A stretch of DNA of 64,000 bases from Chitinophaga sancti (GTDB taxonomy: Bacteria > Bacteroidota > Bacteroidia > Chitinophagales > Chitinophagaceae), in assembly GCF_034424315.1 (NCBI RefSeq), contig NZ_CP139972.1, forward strand, positions 1,798,001 through 1,862,000. The letters run 5' to 3'. Shown here piece by piece: positions 34,880 to 44,380 of this stretch; the first letter of the stretch is position 1; each line of letters opens with the position of its first letter. Below the pieces are notes generated by a model. That model was given only the letters and a program-made list of their open reading frames with translations. It was not told where the DNA came from and did not search any database. Position numbers and translations under genes: made by a program.

Positions 34880-35896
34880 TTAAATAGTCCAGGTATTCAC
34901 TCCCTGATGCGTAAAATGATACCGTTTCACCTGCCCGCCAAAAGCACTCAGCGCATCCACTACCGCATAACGGGTATTCCCCGGACAGTAAAATATCATA
35001 AATCCACCGCCACCAGCACCAGAGATCTTACCCCCTGAAGCACCTGCACCTTTCGCGGCTTCATAAATTTCATCTAATTGTGAATTAGAAATCCCTTTTG
35101 CCATGTTTTTCTTATGCTGAAAACCATAATCCAGGATCTCTCCTATCTTATCAATCTCCCCTTTCAGCAAAGCTTCTTTCATCATCACCGCCTGTTCTTT
35201 CAGGTGATGCATCGCCTCAATACTCGCTTCTTTCTTCTCCGTTACATTCTTCTGTTGTTCAGAAATAATGCTGCTGGACAAACGGCTGGTAGAAGTATAA
35301 TATAATACCAGGTTATTTTCCAGCTCATCCAGATATTTGTTCTTAATGCGCAGGGGATTTACAATGACCTTATCGCCATAAAACTCCATGAAGTTCACCC
35401 CGCCAAAAGTGGCTGCATACTGATCCTGCTTACCACCCGCCTGCTGCAGGTCTTCCCTTTCAATACAATAAGCAAGGTGTGCCATATCATACTCACCAAA
35501 TGGCAGTTTCAGCCATTCCGCAAAAGCACCCAGTACCGCTACCACCAGGGTAGATGAAGTACCGAGACCAGAACCAGCCGGTGCATCTACAAATGTAGTA
35601 AGCTTAAAACCCGATGGAATACCATAATCTTTTGCAATACGGTTAATAACCCCCTTCAGGATATCGAGTTTGCCATCGCAGGTGAGAGGGAACACAGCTT
35701 CGCATTCCAGCTGTTCTTTTCTGTCTGCCGACTCAAAAATCACTTTGTTCTCAGCAATAGGCTCGATAGCAGCTCTGGCGTATAACGAGATGGTAGCGTT
35801 CAGGATCGCGCCACCAAACATATCAGAATATGGACTTACATCGGTACCACCGCCTGCCAGTCCCAGGCGTAATGGTGCTTTACTACGATAGATCAT
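34880..35896 (-). CDS. hddA: D-glycero-alpha-D-manno-heptose 7-phosphate kinase (GHMP family)
   Basis: 338 residues of the GHMP kinase fold. N-terminal LRLGLAGGGTDVSPYSDMFG, ATP loop PAGSGLGTSSTLVVAVLGAF, and C-terminal motif GKISGAGGGGFMIFY. In the known route HddA phosphorylates heptose 7-phosphate at O-1 before dephosphorylation (GmhB) and guanylylation (HddC), all encoded just downstream. Cytoplasmic. Confidence 0.9.
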   Translation of the reverse strand: MIYRSKAPLRLGLAGGGTDVSPYSDMFGGAILNATISLYARAAIEPIAENKVIFESADRKEQLECEAVFPLTCDGKLDILKGVINRIAKDYGIPSGFKLTTFVDAPAGSGLGTSSTLVVAVLGAFAEWLKLPFGEYDMAHLAYCIEREDLQQAGGKQDQYAATFGGVNFMEFYGDKVIVNPLRIKNKYLDELENNLVLYYTSTSRLSSSIISEQQKNVTEKKEASIEAMHHLKEQAVMMKEALLKGEIDKIGEILDYGFQHKKNMAKGISNSQLDEIYEAAKGAGASGGKISGAGGGGFMIFYCPGNTRYAVVDALSAFGGQVKRYHFTHQGVNTWTI

Positions 35897-36083
35897 GTTT
35901 AAATAATATGGACCGGCAAGATAAATGATTCCTGTGGGGGAACATTTAAAAAACCGTTAAAATATCTTACAAATCTGTTAGATGAAATTTTTTTGGTAGA
36001 ACATTCCCTTAAGCCTGTTTATACAGGGTTTCCTTTTGCAGAACAACATGTACCAGCACCAGTGGAAAATAAAGGAATTTATC

Positions 36084-37214
36084 CTACAAGCCTGTCAAAC
36101 GCAAAATCTCTTTCGCCAGTCTATCCCAGGAATATTTTTGCTTCTCAACGTGAACGGCCGCCGTCATATCGGCTTCCCTATTTTCAAGGTAATATTGCTC
36201 AATCTTAGCTGCAATGTCTGCCGGATCAGGCTCACATTGGTACCCCACCACACTGTCAGGCACCATTTCCAGCAATCCTCCTACCCTTGTCACCACCATC
36301 GGCTTTTCAAAATGATAGGCGATCTGCGAAATGCCACTCTGGGTAGCGCTCTTATAAGGTTGCACGACCAGGTCTGCTGCACAGAAATAATTCTTCACCG
36401 CATCATTCGGAATAAAATCAGTGTGCATCAAAATGCGGTCTCCCAGTTGCAGCTTTGCCAGCAGTTCATTATACGGTGCGGCATCTTCATAATATTCCCC
36501 TGCTACAATCAAATGCACATCCAGTTTTTTCATTCTTTCATCCGCCATGGCCTGCATCAGTAGATCCAGTCCTTTGTATTGGCGGATAAAACCAAAGAAC
36601 AAAATATACTTTTTGCTGGCATCCAGGTTCAATACCGCCCTAGCAGCCGCTTTGGATATCGGCATACCATAGTTATCATAAATCGGATGTGGTATCAGTG
36701 ATACCGGTTTATTGGGCTCAAATACCTTGAGATCATCTAATACAGACTGGCTCATAGCAATGAAGGCATCCACCGGTTTCAGGAAATACTTTGTAAAAGC
36801 CACATCACCCGGGCGTTTCTCATGAGGTACCACATTATCCAGGATAGAAAATGCTTTGGTATTGCCTCTTTTTCCTAAACGGATCAGGGAACCGAGTGCT
36901 GGCCCCATCAGCGGCAGCCAGTACTTGGCAATGATCAGGTCCGGCTTCATCTTGCGGATCTGCCGGCCAAGTTTCAACCAGTTCAGCGGATTGATAGAAT
37001 TAATCTTACGCGTGATGTTCAGGTGAGCCGGCGCAGCTTCGGTAGCATATTGACTCTTGCCAGGAAAAAGGAATTTTGGATATTGCAGGGTAAAGGTCCA
37101 GATCTCTACATCTGCGTCCTTTTGTAGTTCTTCAGCCAGTCTTTCATTGTAGGCAGCAAGGCCTCCCCGATAAGGCCAGGCGGGTCCCAGGATAAGTATC
37201 TTCTTTCTTCCCAT
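36084..37214 (-). CDS. GT4-type glycosyltransferase
   Basis: 376 residues from ATG 37214 (MGRKKILILGPAWPYRGGLA; a TTG six bases upstream touches the GT2 stop). GT-B fold: N-terminal Gly-rich YRGGLAAYNERLAEEL, C-terminal ILFFGFIRQYKGLDLLMQAM, and donor-site E-x7-E-like region SGISQIAYHFEKPMVVTRVG. Expected to transfer a sugar from an NDP donor in the cytoplasm, possibly the GDP-heptose made by the neighbouring genes. Immediately downstream of the GT2 gene in one operon. Confidence 0.85.
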   Translation of the reverse strand: MGRKKILILGPAWPYRGGLAAYNERLAEELQKDADVEIWTFTLQYPKFLFPGKSQYATEAAPAHLNITRKINSINPLNWLKLGRQIRKMKPDLIIAKYWLPLMGPALGSLIRLGKRGNTKAFSILDNVVPHEKRPGDVAFTKYFLKPVDAFIAMSQSVLDDLKVFEPNKPVSLIPHPIYDNYGMPISKAAARAVLNLDASKKYILFFGFIRQYKGLDLLMQAMADERMKKLDVHLIVAGEYYEDAAPYNELLAKLQLGDRILMHTDFIPNDAVKNYFCAADLVVQPYKSATQSGISQIAYHFEKPMVVTRVGGLLEMVPDSVVGYQCEPDPADIAAKIEQYYLENREADMTAAVHVEKQKYSWDRLAKEILRLTGL

Positions 37215-37220
37215 TAGCAA

Positions 37221-38168
37221 TTATTTCGTTCGGTCAAGTGTAGTTTCCACAAGGTAATCATTCCTTTCAACGGCATTCCTGGTCACCAGTTCACCAATGA
37301 AACCGGCCAGGAACAGCTGGGATCCGATGATCATGGCCAGCAGCGCCAGGAAGAAGATCGGACGCTCTGTCATTTTATATACATCATGAAACAGCTTCTC
37401 GTACCCGAGATAGCCTGCGATCAGGAAACCGATCGTAAAGAACATAGTACCCAGGGCACCGAAAAGGTGCATGGGGCGCTTGCCGAACTTACCGATGAAC
37501 ATAATGGTAGCCAGGTCGAGGAAGCCGTTGATAAAGCGTTCCAGGCCAAACTTGGATACCCCGTATTTACGGGCACGGTGTTCTACCACCTTTTCCCCGA
37601 TGTTCCGGAAACCATTCCATTTCGCAATGACAGGAATGTAACGGTGCATTTCACCATACACTTCTATGCTCTTCACCACTTTTTTACGGTAGGATTTGAG
37701 GCCGCAGTTCATATCGTGCAGCTTAACCCCACTCATCCTGGTAGTGGTCCAGTTGTATAATTTAGAAGGCAGGTTCTTGGCCAGGGCGCTGTCATAACGT
37801 TTCTTTTTCCAGCCGCTCACAATGTCGTAACCGCCGGTTTTAATCATGTTGTACAGCTCCGGAATTTCATCCGGACTATCCTGCAGATCCGCATCCATGG
37901 TGATGATTACATCCCCTTTGGCCATCTTGAAACCTTCGTTAAGGGCGGCAGATTTGCCATAGTTGCGCTGAAATTTGATGCCTTTGATGTTTGCGTTGAT
38001 GCCCGCAAGGCTTTGGATCACCTCCCAGGAATTGTCAGTACTACCATCATCTACCATCCACACCTCATAGGAAAATTGGTTCTCCTTCATGACACGGTCT
38101 ATCCATGCTGCCAGTTCCGGCAGTGATTCATCTTCGTTTTTTAAGGGAACGATTACGGAAATATCCAT
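37221..38168 (-). CDS. GT2 glycosyltransferase with two C-terminal membrane helices
   Basis: 315 residues, GtrB/DPM1-like. Catalytic domain with VIVPLKNEDESLPELAAWI, VDDGSTD, and DxD site TMDADLQDSPDEIP. Two hydrophobic helices at about 232-255 and 268-292. Such enzymes load a sugar onto undecaprenyl or dolichyl phosphate at the inner face of the inner membrane. The context (GT4, heptose nucleotide genes) suggests a role in surface glycan assembly or protein glycosylation. Confidence 0.88.
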   Translation of the reverse strand: MDISVIVPLKNEDESLPELAAWIDRVMKENQFSYEVWMVDDGSTDNSWEVIQSLAGINANIKGIKFQRNYGKSAALNEGFKMAKGDVIITMDADLQDSPDEIPELYNMIKTGGYDIVSGWKKKRYDSALAKNLPSKLYNWTTTRMSGVKLHDMNCGLKSYRKKVVKSIEVYGEMHRYIPVIAKWNGFRNIGEKVVEHRARKYGVSKFGLERFINGFLDLATIMFIGKFGKRPMHLFGALGTMFFTIGFLIAGYLGYEKLFHDVYKMTERPIFFLALLAMIIGSQLFLAGFIGELVTRNAVERNDYLVETTLDRTK

Positions 38169-38191
38169 TTTAAGTTACTATGTGTTAATGG

Positions 38192-38722
38192 TTACTTTCT
38201 GCGAACGATCAGGGAAAGTATCGCGGAAAGGATGAATGATTTAATCAGCTTCTGCAGGTAAGTTATGACACTGCCTGCAAACGTCACGCCATACTCACCG
38301 GTTTCTGCCTGCTTCAATTCCGCTTTGTATTGATCTTCAGTATAACCCAGTGCTTTGTAAAGGCCTGGATTGTCTCGCACATCGGCAATATGGGCCTGTT
38401 TCATCTGTACCACCAGCGAAGGATCTACATAATTGAACATGACATAGGTAAAAATGACGCCAATTAACATGGAGATCACGAAAGTTGTAAAGATGGGTTG
38501 CAGGACAGGTTTAAATTCTATTGATCCCCCATTGGCTTTTCGGCGTTCCAGGCCGGCCATCAGTGCGCATACGGCAGTAGCGGCCAGTTCTATCACCCCA
38601 AACATCAGTGTCTGGAGCTTAACCGGGTTGGTAAAATAGAAGATCAGTCCGGCCACAACGCCTGCTGCACCTGCTATTAAACCCCATTTTACACCCTGGT
38701 TGGGAGAAGATGCATTACTCAT
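38192..38722 (-). CDS. DUF4199 family membrane protein
   Basis: 176 residues from ATG 38722 (a TTG two codons upstream is possible). Four hydrophobic segments (about 12-30, 36-55, 70-95 and 150-170) with a polar loop before the last, containing GYTEDQYKAEL. This arrangement is that of DUF4199, a Bacteroidota family of unknown function that is often next to GT2 genes, as here (23-base gap). Inner membrane. It may be involved in lipid-linked sugar handling. Confidence 0.78.
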   Translation of the reverse strand: MSNASSPNQGVKWGLIAGAAGVVAGLIFYFTNPVKLQTLMFGVIELAATAVCALMAGLERRKANGGSIEFKPVLQPIFTTFVISMLIGVIFTYVMFNYVDPSLVVQMKQAHIADVRDNPGLYKALGYTEDQYKAELKQAETGEYGVTFAGSVITYLQKLIKSFILSAILSLIVRRK

Positions 38723-38801
38723 ACTCAAAATGACATTTATTAAAGTTGGGCATTCTACCCTGGTCTAAGGCATTGATCCCGTTTCACTTAGTACCTGGTA
38801 A

Positions 38802-40061
38802 TCAGACAATAAAGTGGGTACCATTTATTACCCCCTTCACTGCACCTTTTAACCGGGCGCCAAGATACGCCGAATTTTTGGACCTGCTCGCCAGATGTGC
38901 AGGCGTGAAAGTCCATTCTTCTTCCGGATCAAAGAGGGTGAGATTCGCCACCGCACCTACTGCCAAACCATGCGCCGGCAGGTTAAAGATCTTACGAGGC
39001 TGTATAGCCAGCATATCGATCAGTTTCTCCAGCGGCACTTCCGGCAGGTACTGGCGAAGCACGCCAAAGGCACTCTCCAGGCCAATCATCCCATTCTTAG
39101 CATATTCAAATTCAAGTACTTTGGCATCCCAGTCCTGTGGCAGGTGATGGGTAGCAAAGCAGTCAACCAGCCCGTCTTTCACCGCCTGTTGCAGGGCTTT
39201 TACATCTTCCTTGCTGCGGAGGGGTGGGTTGACCTTGAGGTTGGAATCATAGCTTTCCAGCTGGCCATCGCTGAGGCTCAGGTGGTAAGGTGTTACGGAG
39301 CAGGTCACTTTCACGCCCTTTTTCTTAGCCTCAGCAATCAGCTGAATGGCTTTGGCAGTACTTACCCCGGTAAAGTGAATTTTGGAATCGGTGTATGCTG
39401 CCAGTTCCAGGTCGCGCTGGATAATCAGCTCTTCCGCGATGGCAGGTTTTCCGGGCATCCCCAGCTGTGTGCTGTAGATACCTTCGTTCATCAGGCCATG
39501 AGCGGAAATACTCAGGTCATCAGGCAGTTGTATGATAGTACCGTCTACGGCTTTTACATATTGGAGGGCTTTGAGCATGATGCCCGGGCTCTGGATCGGC
39601 TTCAGGCCATCAGAGAATGCGATAGCACCCGCTTCCCGCATTTCGTACATCTCTGCAAGTGAGGTGCCTTCGATGTTTTTGGTCACCGCACCGATAGGTA
39701 GTACCTGCACCCCTGTGTGGCGGGTACGGCTGATGACATACTCAATCTGTGGCTTTGTATGCAGGGCAGGTTGAGTATTCGGTACGATAAGTACGGTGGT
39801 ATATCCACCTTTTGCCGCCGCGGCAGCCCCGCTCTGAAGGTCTTCTTTGTATTCCTGACCGGGATCAGAAAAGTGAGCGAATACATCAGTCCATCCTGGA
39901 GAAGCATGGAGATTCGTGCCTTCAACGATCCGGGCGTGAGGCGCGGAAATATTGTTTCCAATCTGGCTGATTACGCCATTTTCGATCAAAATATCTTGCT
40001 GCTGGCCGTTGTTAGCTGCACCAGGAGCGATGATTTGTACGTTTTTGAGTAATATATGCAT
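38802..40061 (-). CDS. Dihydroorotase-like amidohydrolase lacking metal ligands
   Basis: 419 residues, clearly dihydroorotase fold: LHASPGWTDVFAHFSDPGQE aligns with the PGxID-HxH-xREPGQE segment, and NPPLRSKEDV and the C-terminal NLTLFDPEEEWTF are typical. The metal residues are changed: HxH reads FAH, the Arg after it is absent, the HCED segment reads QLPDDLS, and the DHAPH motif reads HHLPQ. It therefore probably cannot hydrolyse dihydroorotate. Known parallels are non-catalytic DHOases that support aspartate transcarbamoylase assembly. A true pyrC must be elsewhere. Confidence 0.8.
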   Translation of the reverse strand: MHILLKNVQIIAPGAANNGQQQDILIENGVISQIGNNISAPHARIVEGTNLHASPGWTDVFAHFSDPGQEYKEDLQSGAAAAAKGGYTTVLIVPNTQPALHTKPQIEYVISRTRHTGVQVLPIGAVTKNIEGTSLAEMYEMREAGAIAFSDGLKPIQSPGIMLKALQYVKAVDGTIIQLPDDLSISAHGLMNEGIYSTQLGMPGKPAIAEELIIQRDLELAAYTDSKIHFTGVSTAKAIQLIAEAKKKGVKVTCSVTPYHLSLSDGQLESYDSNLKVNPPLRSKEDVKALQQAVKDGLVDCFATHHLPQDWDAKVLEFEYAKNGMIGLESAFGVLRQYLPEVPLEKLIDMLAIQPRKIFNLPAHGLAVGAVANLTLFDPEEEWTFTPAHLASRSKNSAYLGARLKGAVKGVINGTHFIV

Positions 40062-40151
40062 GCTATACTAACTAAGTCTAAACCTTTCTGGAAATACCGG
40101 GAACAAAAGTAATAGAATTTCGGGGTAAGGAGTGCAGCGGGGGATAAAAAA

Positions 40152-40175
40152 GGCCATCCGGGTGAGTGGATGGCC
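40152..40175 (-). terminator. Terminator of the FISUMP gene
   Basis: Perfect 8-bp stem GGCCATCC / GGATGGCC with an 8-base loop. On the minus strand it is followed by TTTTTT, 48 bases past the stop of the FISUMP gene. Confidence 0.7.
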
Positions 40176-40222
40176 ATGAAGTATGGTTTGTAAAGGTCTC
40201 AACACTGTATTCTTCTAAAATT

Positions 40223-41176
40223 CTACTCTTTTATCAAGCGGATGCTATTCCCGCCATCCGCTTTGTTGTTGAACCAGGTAATAACCGGACTATCCCCCAC
40301 TATATTAATCCCCAACTCCTCAGCGTCCGCCGCCCACATATAGGTATTGGTACCAATGCCCAAAAAGCCATTCGCACTCACAATACCCGCAGGCAATGCT
40401 GTAAAGCCAGTCTTATTCGTCACATCTGCAGTTGTCTTAGTCCAGTAAGTAGTACCCGTTCCTTTCAGTACATTTCCAGCCACCTGGTCTCCTCCCCCAC
40501 CGTCAGTAAGGGTCTTCCACTCCTTATAGGTAGGCAGGCGCCAGCCTTCAGGGCAGATCTTCCTGGTATCACTAGTGGCCTTGTGATTATACAATAAGCC
40601 GTACACCTCAATATTGGCATTTTCAAAACCATATGCACAATACAAGCCTTCCGTAGCGTTGAACCAATTATTGAGGGTCGTCACTGTAGCCACTTCGTCA
40701 CCATTGCGATAATGAGTAGCGCGCAGATTTTCGACCGCCCAGAGTTGTGTGCCAATTTTTACAGTATGGTAAATATGCCCGTCCTGGTCTTTGAAACTGG
40801 TGGAGAAAGGAACACTTTCACCGTAGGCAATGCCGTTAGCATTCTTAGCATAGGCACTTACATAGTACACTGTACCGGGTTTCATATTCCTGATCACAGA
40901 TGTAAATGAGCCCTGCTTTACGCTGTCTGCAACAAAATTGGTATTGTTAGTGGGGATAGGATCCTCTCCCCAACAAACGCCACTTTCCTTGATTTCGTTG
41001 CCGCCATTGGCAATGATCACCCCTCCGGCGACAGCTGTATCGGTAAAAATGCCTTTAACCGCATAAGTGCTAATAGTCGGAAGCCCGTTGTTGTCGGGCA
41101 CAAGATCATCCTCGGGTTCACAGGAAATGGCAAAAAGAACAATGCTAAATGTTGCTACGATTGAACTGAATTTCAT
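40223..41176 (-). CDS. FISUMP-domain lipoprotein
   Basis: 317 residues with lipobox (VLFAISCEPEDD). N-terminal fibronectin-type-III-like region (ESGVCWGEDPIPT ... MKPGTVYYVSAYAKN), then a FISUMP (Fibrobacter succinogenes major paralogous) domain: VKIGTQLWAVENLRATHYR, GLLYNHKATSDTRKICPEGW, RLPTYKEWKTL. Surface-exposed lipoprotein; members are abundant in fibre-degrading bacteria but of unknown function. Confidence 0.88.
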   Translation of the reverse strand: MKFSSIVATFSIVLFAISCEPEDDLVPDNNGLPTISTYAVKGIFTDTAVAGGVIIANGGNEIKESGVCWGEDPIPTNNTNFVADSVKQGSFTSVIRNMKPGTVYYVSAYAKNANGIAYGESVPFSTSFKDQDGHIYHTVKIGTQLWAVENLRATHYRNGDEVATVTTLNNWFNATEGLYCAYGFENANIEVYGLLYNHKATSDTRKICPEGWRLPTYKEWKTLTDGGGGDQVAGNVLKGTGTTYWTKTTADVTNKTGFTALPAGIVSANGFLGIGTNTYMWAADAEELGINIVGDSPVITWFNNKADGGNSIRLIKE

Positions 41177-41321
41177 GATAAGAATTTAATAATCAATGTT
41201 CCCCTGATAGATCTAAGCGGCATCAGGGCGCAAATATAATTCAGAAAAAGCAATATGGAATTGCTAAAATGAGCGGCCTTATTGCCCCTTATGTGGTATT
41301 TTTACATAAATAGTCCATACC

Positions 41322-41780
41322 ATGGTCGTAAGAACTATATGCAACTATAAGGTGAGTGCCGCGGAGCTTTGGCCTTTACTATTTAATTCCAAAATGGATG
41401 ATAAACAACCCTGCTACCTCTTATGTGGGCTCCCCAAACCACTTGCGTGCAGGCTTCCTGATGGCCAGGGAGGTGTGGGCAATACCCGGGAATGCGTGTC
41501 TGACAAAGGTACCATTCAACAACTTATTACGGAATGGGATCCCGGGCATAAACTGGCATTTGAATTAGCGCAGACTGATTTATATTTTGGACCTTGTGTA
41601 AAGTCAATTGTAGAACAGTTTGAACTGACCGAAAACAATGAAGGCGGTTGCAGAATAGTACGCAGCACGACTTTCAAAGTGAAAGGCCCCCTTGCAGCTG
41701 TAGCCTCCATTCCAATGTTCATCGGCCTGAAGGCAATTCATAGGTATGTATTTAGTAACTGGAAGCGAATTTCTGCCTAA
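41322..41780 (+). CDS. SRPBCC/polyketide-cyclase-like protein
   Basis: 152 residues. The pattern VVRTICNYKVSAAELWPLL, CVSDKGTIQQLITEWDPGHKL and the C-terminal long helix (FIGLKAIHRYVFSNWKRI) fits the START/SRPBCC helix-grip fold, which binds hydrophobic ligands. No catalytic function assigned. Lone gene, divergent from the FISUMP gene, with an ATG 145 bases from it. Confidence 0.6.
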   Translation: MVVRTICNYKVSAAELWPLLFNSKMDDKQPCYLLCGLPKPLACRLPDGQGGVGNTRECVSDKGTIQQLITEWDPGHKLAFELAQTDLYFGPCVKSIVEQFELTENNEGGCRIVRSTTFKVKGPLAAVASIPMFIGLKAIHRYVFSNWKRISA

Positions 41781-41853
41781 GCTATCAACTCATTCATGTG
41801 CAAACCGATTATTGGGTAAAGGACCGGATGAACAACCTTTCCCTAACTTCCTT

Positions 41854-42039
41854 CTACATCCATAAGCGAAGTGTATTACCATCCTGGCCCTTAAAACTTG
41901 CTATTGACGCCCCTTCTCCCGGATCCATGATTGGATTTTCCCATTTCAAGTATGTTCGTACCCACGCCAGGACGGCAGCACCTATAGCAATAAACCAACA
42001 GTATTTCCCCTTGCTTATTTTCCTGGAAGGCCTTACGGG
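41854..42039 (-). pseudogene. 5'-truncated small membrane protein remnant
   Basis: A minus-strand frame without start codon, open from after TAA (42040) to TAG at 41854. It reads a basic stretch, one membrane helix (CWFIAIGAAVLAWVRTYL) and a polar tail ending QDGNTLRLWM. The composition is more natural than the plus-strand frame over the same bases. Probably the surviving 3' part of a small gene; family not recognised. Confidence 0.3.
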
Positions 42040-42203
42040 TTACAGGCAAATGGATTCGAAGCCAGCTTTCTATAACACATTATGGTTATAAAAACTTAAT
42101 AAATAAGGTTTACATTCGGGAAATATTGACCCCTGTAGCAAATGAAGAGATCATTGTTTCGTATCCTGGTATGGTCATAAACATTCATCAAAACAATTCC
42201 AAC

Positions 42204-42395
42204 ATGAAGAACTTAGTAATGATTATGGTAGGACTATTCCTCGTATTTGCATCTGTATACGCCTACTCATTTTATGCTAAATCAAACACTATCACCGCAA
42301 CCTGTACGGGATCCAAAAACTGCAAAGCCTGTAAGAATTGTAAATATTGCAAGCATTGTTCAAAAGATGGGGGCACCTGTGGTGTTTGTAAATAG
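42204..42395 (+). CDS. Small Cys-rich exported protein
   Basis: 63 residues from ATG 42204. N-terminal hydrophobic signal or anchor (MKNLVMIMVGLFLVFASVYA), then a 30-residue tail with eight Cys in closely spaced pairs: CTGSKNCKACKNCKYCKHC, then CGVCK. The regular C-x2-C spacing suggests metal binding (zinc, copper or iron) or a disulfide-rich fold. No family recognised. A short hairpin follows the stop. Confidence 0.6.
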   Translation: MKNLVMIMVGLFLVFASVYAYSFYAKSNTITATCTGSKNCKACKNCKYCKHCSKDGGTCGVCK

Positions 42396-42913
42396 ATAGT
42401 CCTCATACAAATGAGGATATTATCTGCGGCAGCTATCTGCCAGATCCATTTCAATGTTTAACTTAATCTTAAACATTAACGCTATACCTGTACTAAAAAT
42501 AATTCAGAAAATATTTTCGCGCTCAACAACAAATCAGGGTATATCAATGTTAATTGAAAAATCCAAATATACCTTTAAGAAAAAGCTGCATCCAGGATCA
42601 GATATCATCCACAAATATTACAAGAAAAAATAGTGATGGATGCCGGCGAAACATATGTTATGCGGGCAACCAAACCTGTTAGTATATAACAAATCTCCAG
42701 GTAGAGAAACAGCCCAATGAGGAGCGCCAGATGCAGTCATCTATTGTGAGGTCAATATACAGGTAGAAATACCTGTTTTTACCCCCTTTGCACAGAAACC
42801 TGTTTTATTAGATTATATTTATCAATTATTCAAAAGAGCTCCAAAAGCTTACACCATAAACTATTCACACATTAAAGCTGATAATACCATTTAGAACCAA
42901 AATTCAAAATACC
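42396..42913. other. Gap with a small ORF and a terminator-like hairpin
   Basis: Between the Cys-rich gene and the CxxCH lipoprotein gene. It holds a 7-bp hairpin (42400-42417), a 28-codon plus-strand ORF at 42547-42633 (very basic, begins MLIEKSKYTFKKKLH), and at 42760-42780 a hairpin CAGGTA-GAAA-TACCTG followed by five T, which looks like a terminator. A small transcript may end there. No gene recognised. Confidence 0.3.
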
Positions 42914-44317
42914 ATGAAAAGCACCCCCAGTCTGTCGACTGTAATGATCACCCTCTTTGTTATAGTGGTCGTTGCATATAACTGCGCCAGCAACAACAAA
43001 CCAAAAGAGGAAGCAACAAGTACTGAATTAGTGGCAGCCGCTCCAAACGGCGCATTCCAGGATCACCGGGATTCAATACCATCCAAGCAGCAATACCCTG
43101 ATTCTCTTTTTGTTCTTAGTCACGATTATCCCACTACAGCTAAACCGGTCGTTAATCCTTCCTGGCAAAAGGCGTTGAACGGACAGCCTATTTCTGCGTC
43201 TAACGTATTTGCTTATATGGATTCACTAAAGAGTTATGTGGCCCCGAATGTATTACCCTTCTTTACTAACAATAAGCAATGGACCGCTGCAAAATACGGC
43301 TGGTTCCAGGAGCCATGGTTGGGATCCCAGCGGGAAGCTATCCTGGGCACTTATTTAGGAAATGGAAACCCTGCCAATATGTTCAAAACCTTGAAAGAAG
43401 ATGAAGCCGGGTATGCGCTGGTTTTGTACGATTCAACTGCAGGTTATACAGTGGGACAGATCTGGGGTAAAACCGGGCAAAAAGTGAACCTGCTGAATGA
43501 TGCTGCACAATTTAAAGAAGGCAGTGTAATCGTAAAGTTTGCTTTTTCAAATGTTAATTATCCTGCCTGGCCTGTGATGCAGGGGGCACAAACTTTTAGC
43601 ATCTATGATACCATCCCTACCACTGAAAACTCCAAAAAAGGATACCAGATGCGTAAGGTCAGCTTTTTTCAGATGGATATAATTGTGAAGGATAGCAAGA
43701 CGGCTCCAAAAACAGGGTGGGTGTATTCCACTTTTGTATATGATAAGGATATCAGCGGATCTTTCTGGGATAAAATGGTGCCATTAGGTGCTATGTGGGG
43801 TGATGACCCGAACGTTAACAGTCCGATTGCGCCACCATATCCTGCCCTGAAAGAAACAGTCGTTAACCAGAAAGCACCTGCATATAGCAGGGAAACATTA
43901 GGTTGGGGCGGAAGATTAAGTGGCCCCAATGATGGAGCTGTAGCCCAGCTGGCCTATGATATCAATACAAAAAAGCCGTATAAAAATCTCCCCTTATCTT
44001 CCTGTATGAGCTGCCATAGCCCTGCACAGGATACATTTAAGTCATTCCTCTTGCCGGCTCCTTTCCCAACATCAGACTCCTTACTGGTCTATACACCGGG
44101 TAGCCCTGACTGGAACCTTTGGTTCAGGGATAATTATGGTAATGTTCCTTTTGATTCCGGTCAGGTAGGAATGGACTATGATATGGTGATGGCATTTAAA
44201 TCTATTGGTGCCTACGAAGCGGCTCAGCCTACAGCAAAAAACAAATTGCTCAGAAGCAACGTCGCAACAATCATGAATTTCAGAAGGCATAATACAAGAA
44301 GCAGGTTCTGGCATTAA
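42914..44317 (+). CDS. Lipoprotein with a cytochrome c-type heme motif
   Basis: 467 residues with lipoprotein signal (VVVAYNCASNN, Cys near 25). Mostly an unrecognised domain (about 60-350) with many aromatic residues; near residue 355 SSCMSCHSPAQD contains one CxxCH heme-attachment motif. The C-terminal tail is basic (NFRRHNTRSRFWH). Probably a periplasmic or outer-membrane c-type cytochrome or a heme-containing oxidoreductase; the CxxCH may also be fortuitous, though the local sequence is typical. A strong terminator follows. Confidence 0.55.
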   Translation: MKSTPSLSTVMITLFVIVVVAYNCASNNKPKEEATSTELVAAAPNGAFQDHRDSIPSKQQYPDSLFVLSHDYPTTAKPVVNPSWQKALNGQPISASNVFAYMDSLKSYVAPNVLPFFTNNKQWTAAKYGWFQEPWLGSQREAILGTYLGNGNPANMFKTLKEDEAGYALVLYDSTAGYTVGQIWGKTGQKVNLLNDAAQFKEGSVIVKFAFSNVNYPAWPVMQGAQTFSIYDTIPTTENSKKGYQMRKVSFFQMDIIVKDSKTAPKTGWVYSTFVYDKDISGSFWDKMVPLGAMWGDDPNVNSPIAPPYPALKETVVNQKAPAYSRETLGWGGRLSGPNDGAVAQLAYDINTKKPYKNLPLSSCMSCHSPAQDTFKSFLLPAPFPTSDSLLVYTPGSPDWNLWFRDNYGNVPFDSGQVGMDYDMVMAFKSIGAYEAAQPTAKNKLLRSNVATIMNFRRHNTRSRFWH

Positions 44318-44340
44318 TAATATGAATAAGCGTATTTACA

Positions 44341-44380
44341 AAAACCGCCCTTCTGATTATAATCAGGAGGGCGGTTTTTT
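44341..44380 (+). terminator. Terminator of the CxxCH lipoprotein gene
   Basis: Long stem built on AAACCGCCC / GGGCGGTTT with a nearly symmetrical inner part and TTTTTT at the end, 24 bases after the stop. Confidence 0.85.

Noticed and set aside
41798..42091. Plus-strand ORF of 97 codons
   Set aside because: Composition poor; the opposite strand carries a more credible remnant ending in a natural tail.
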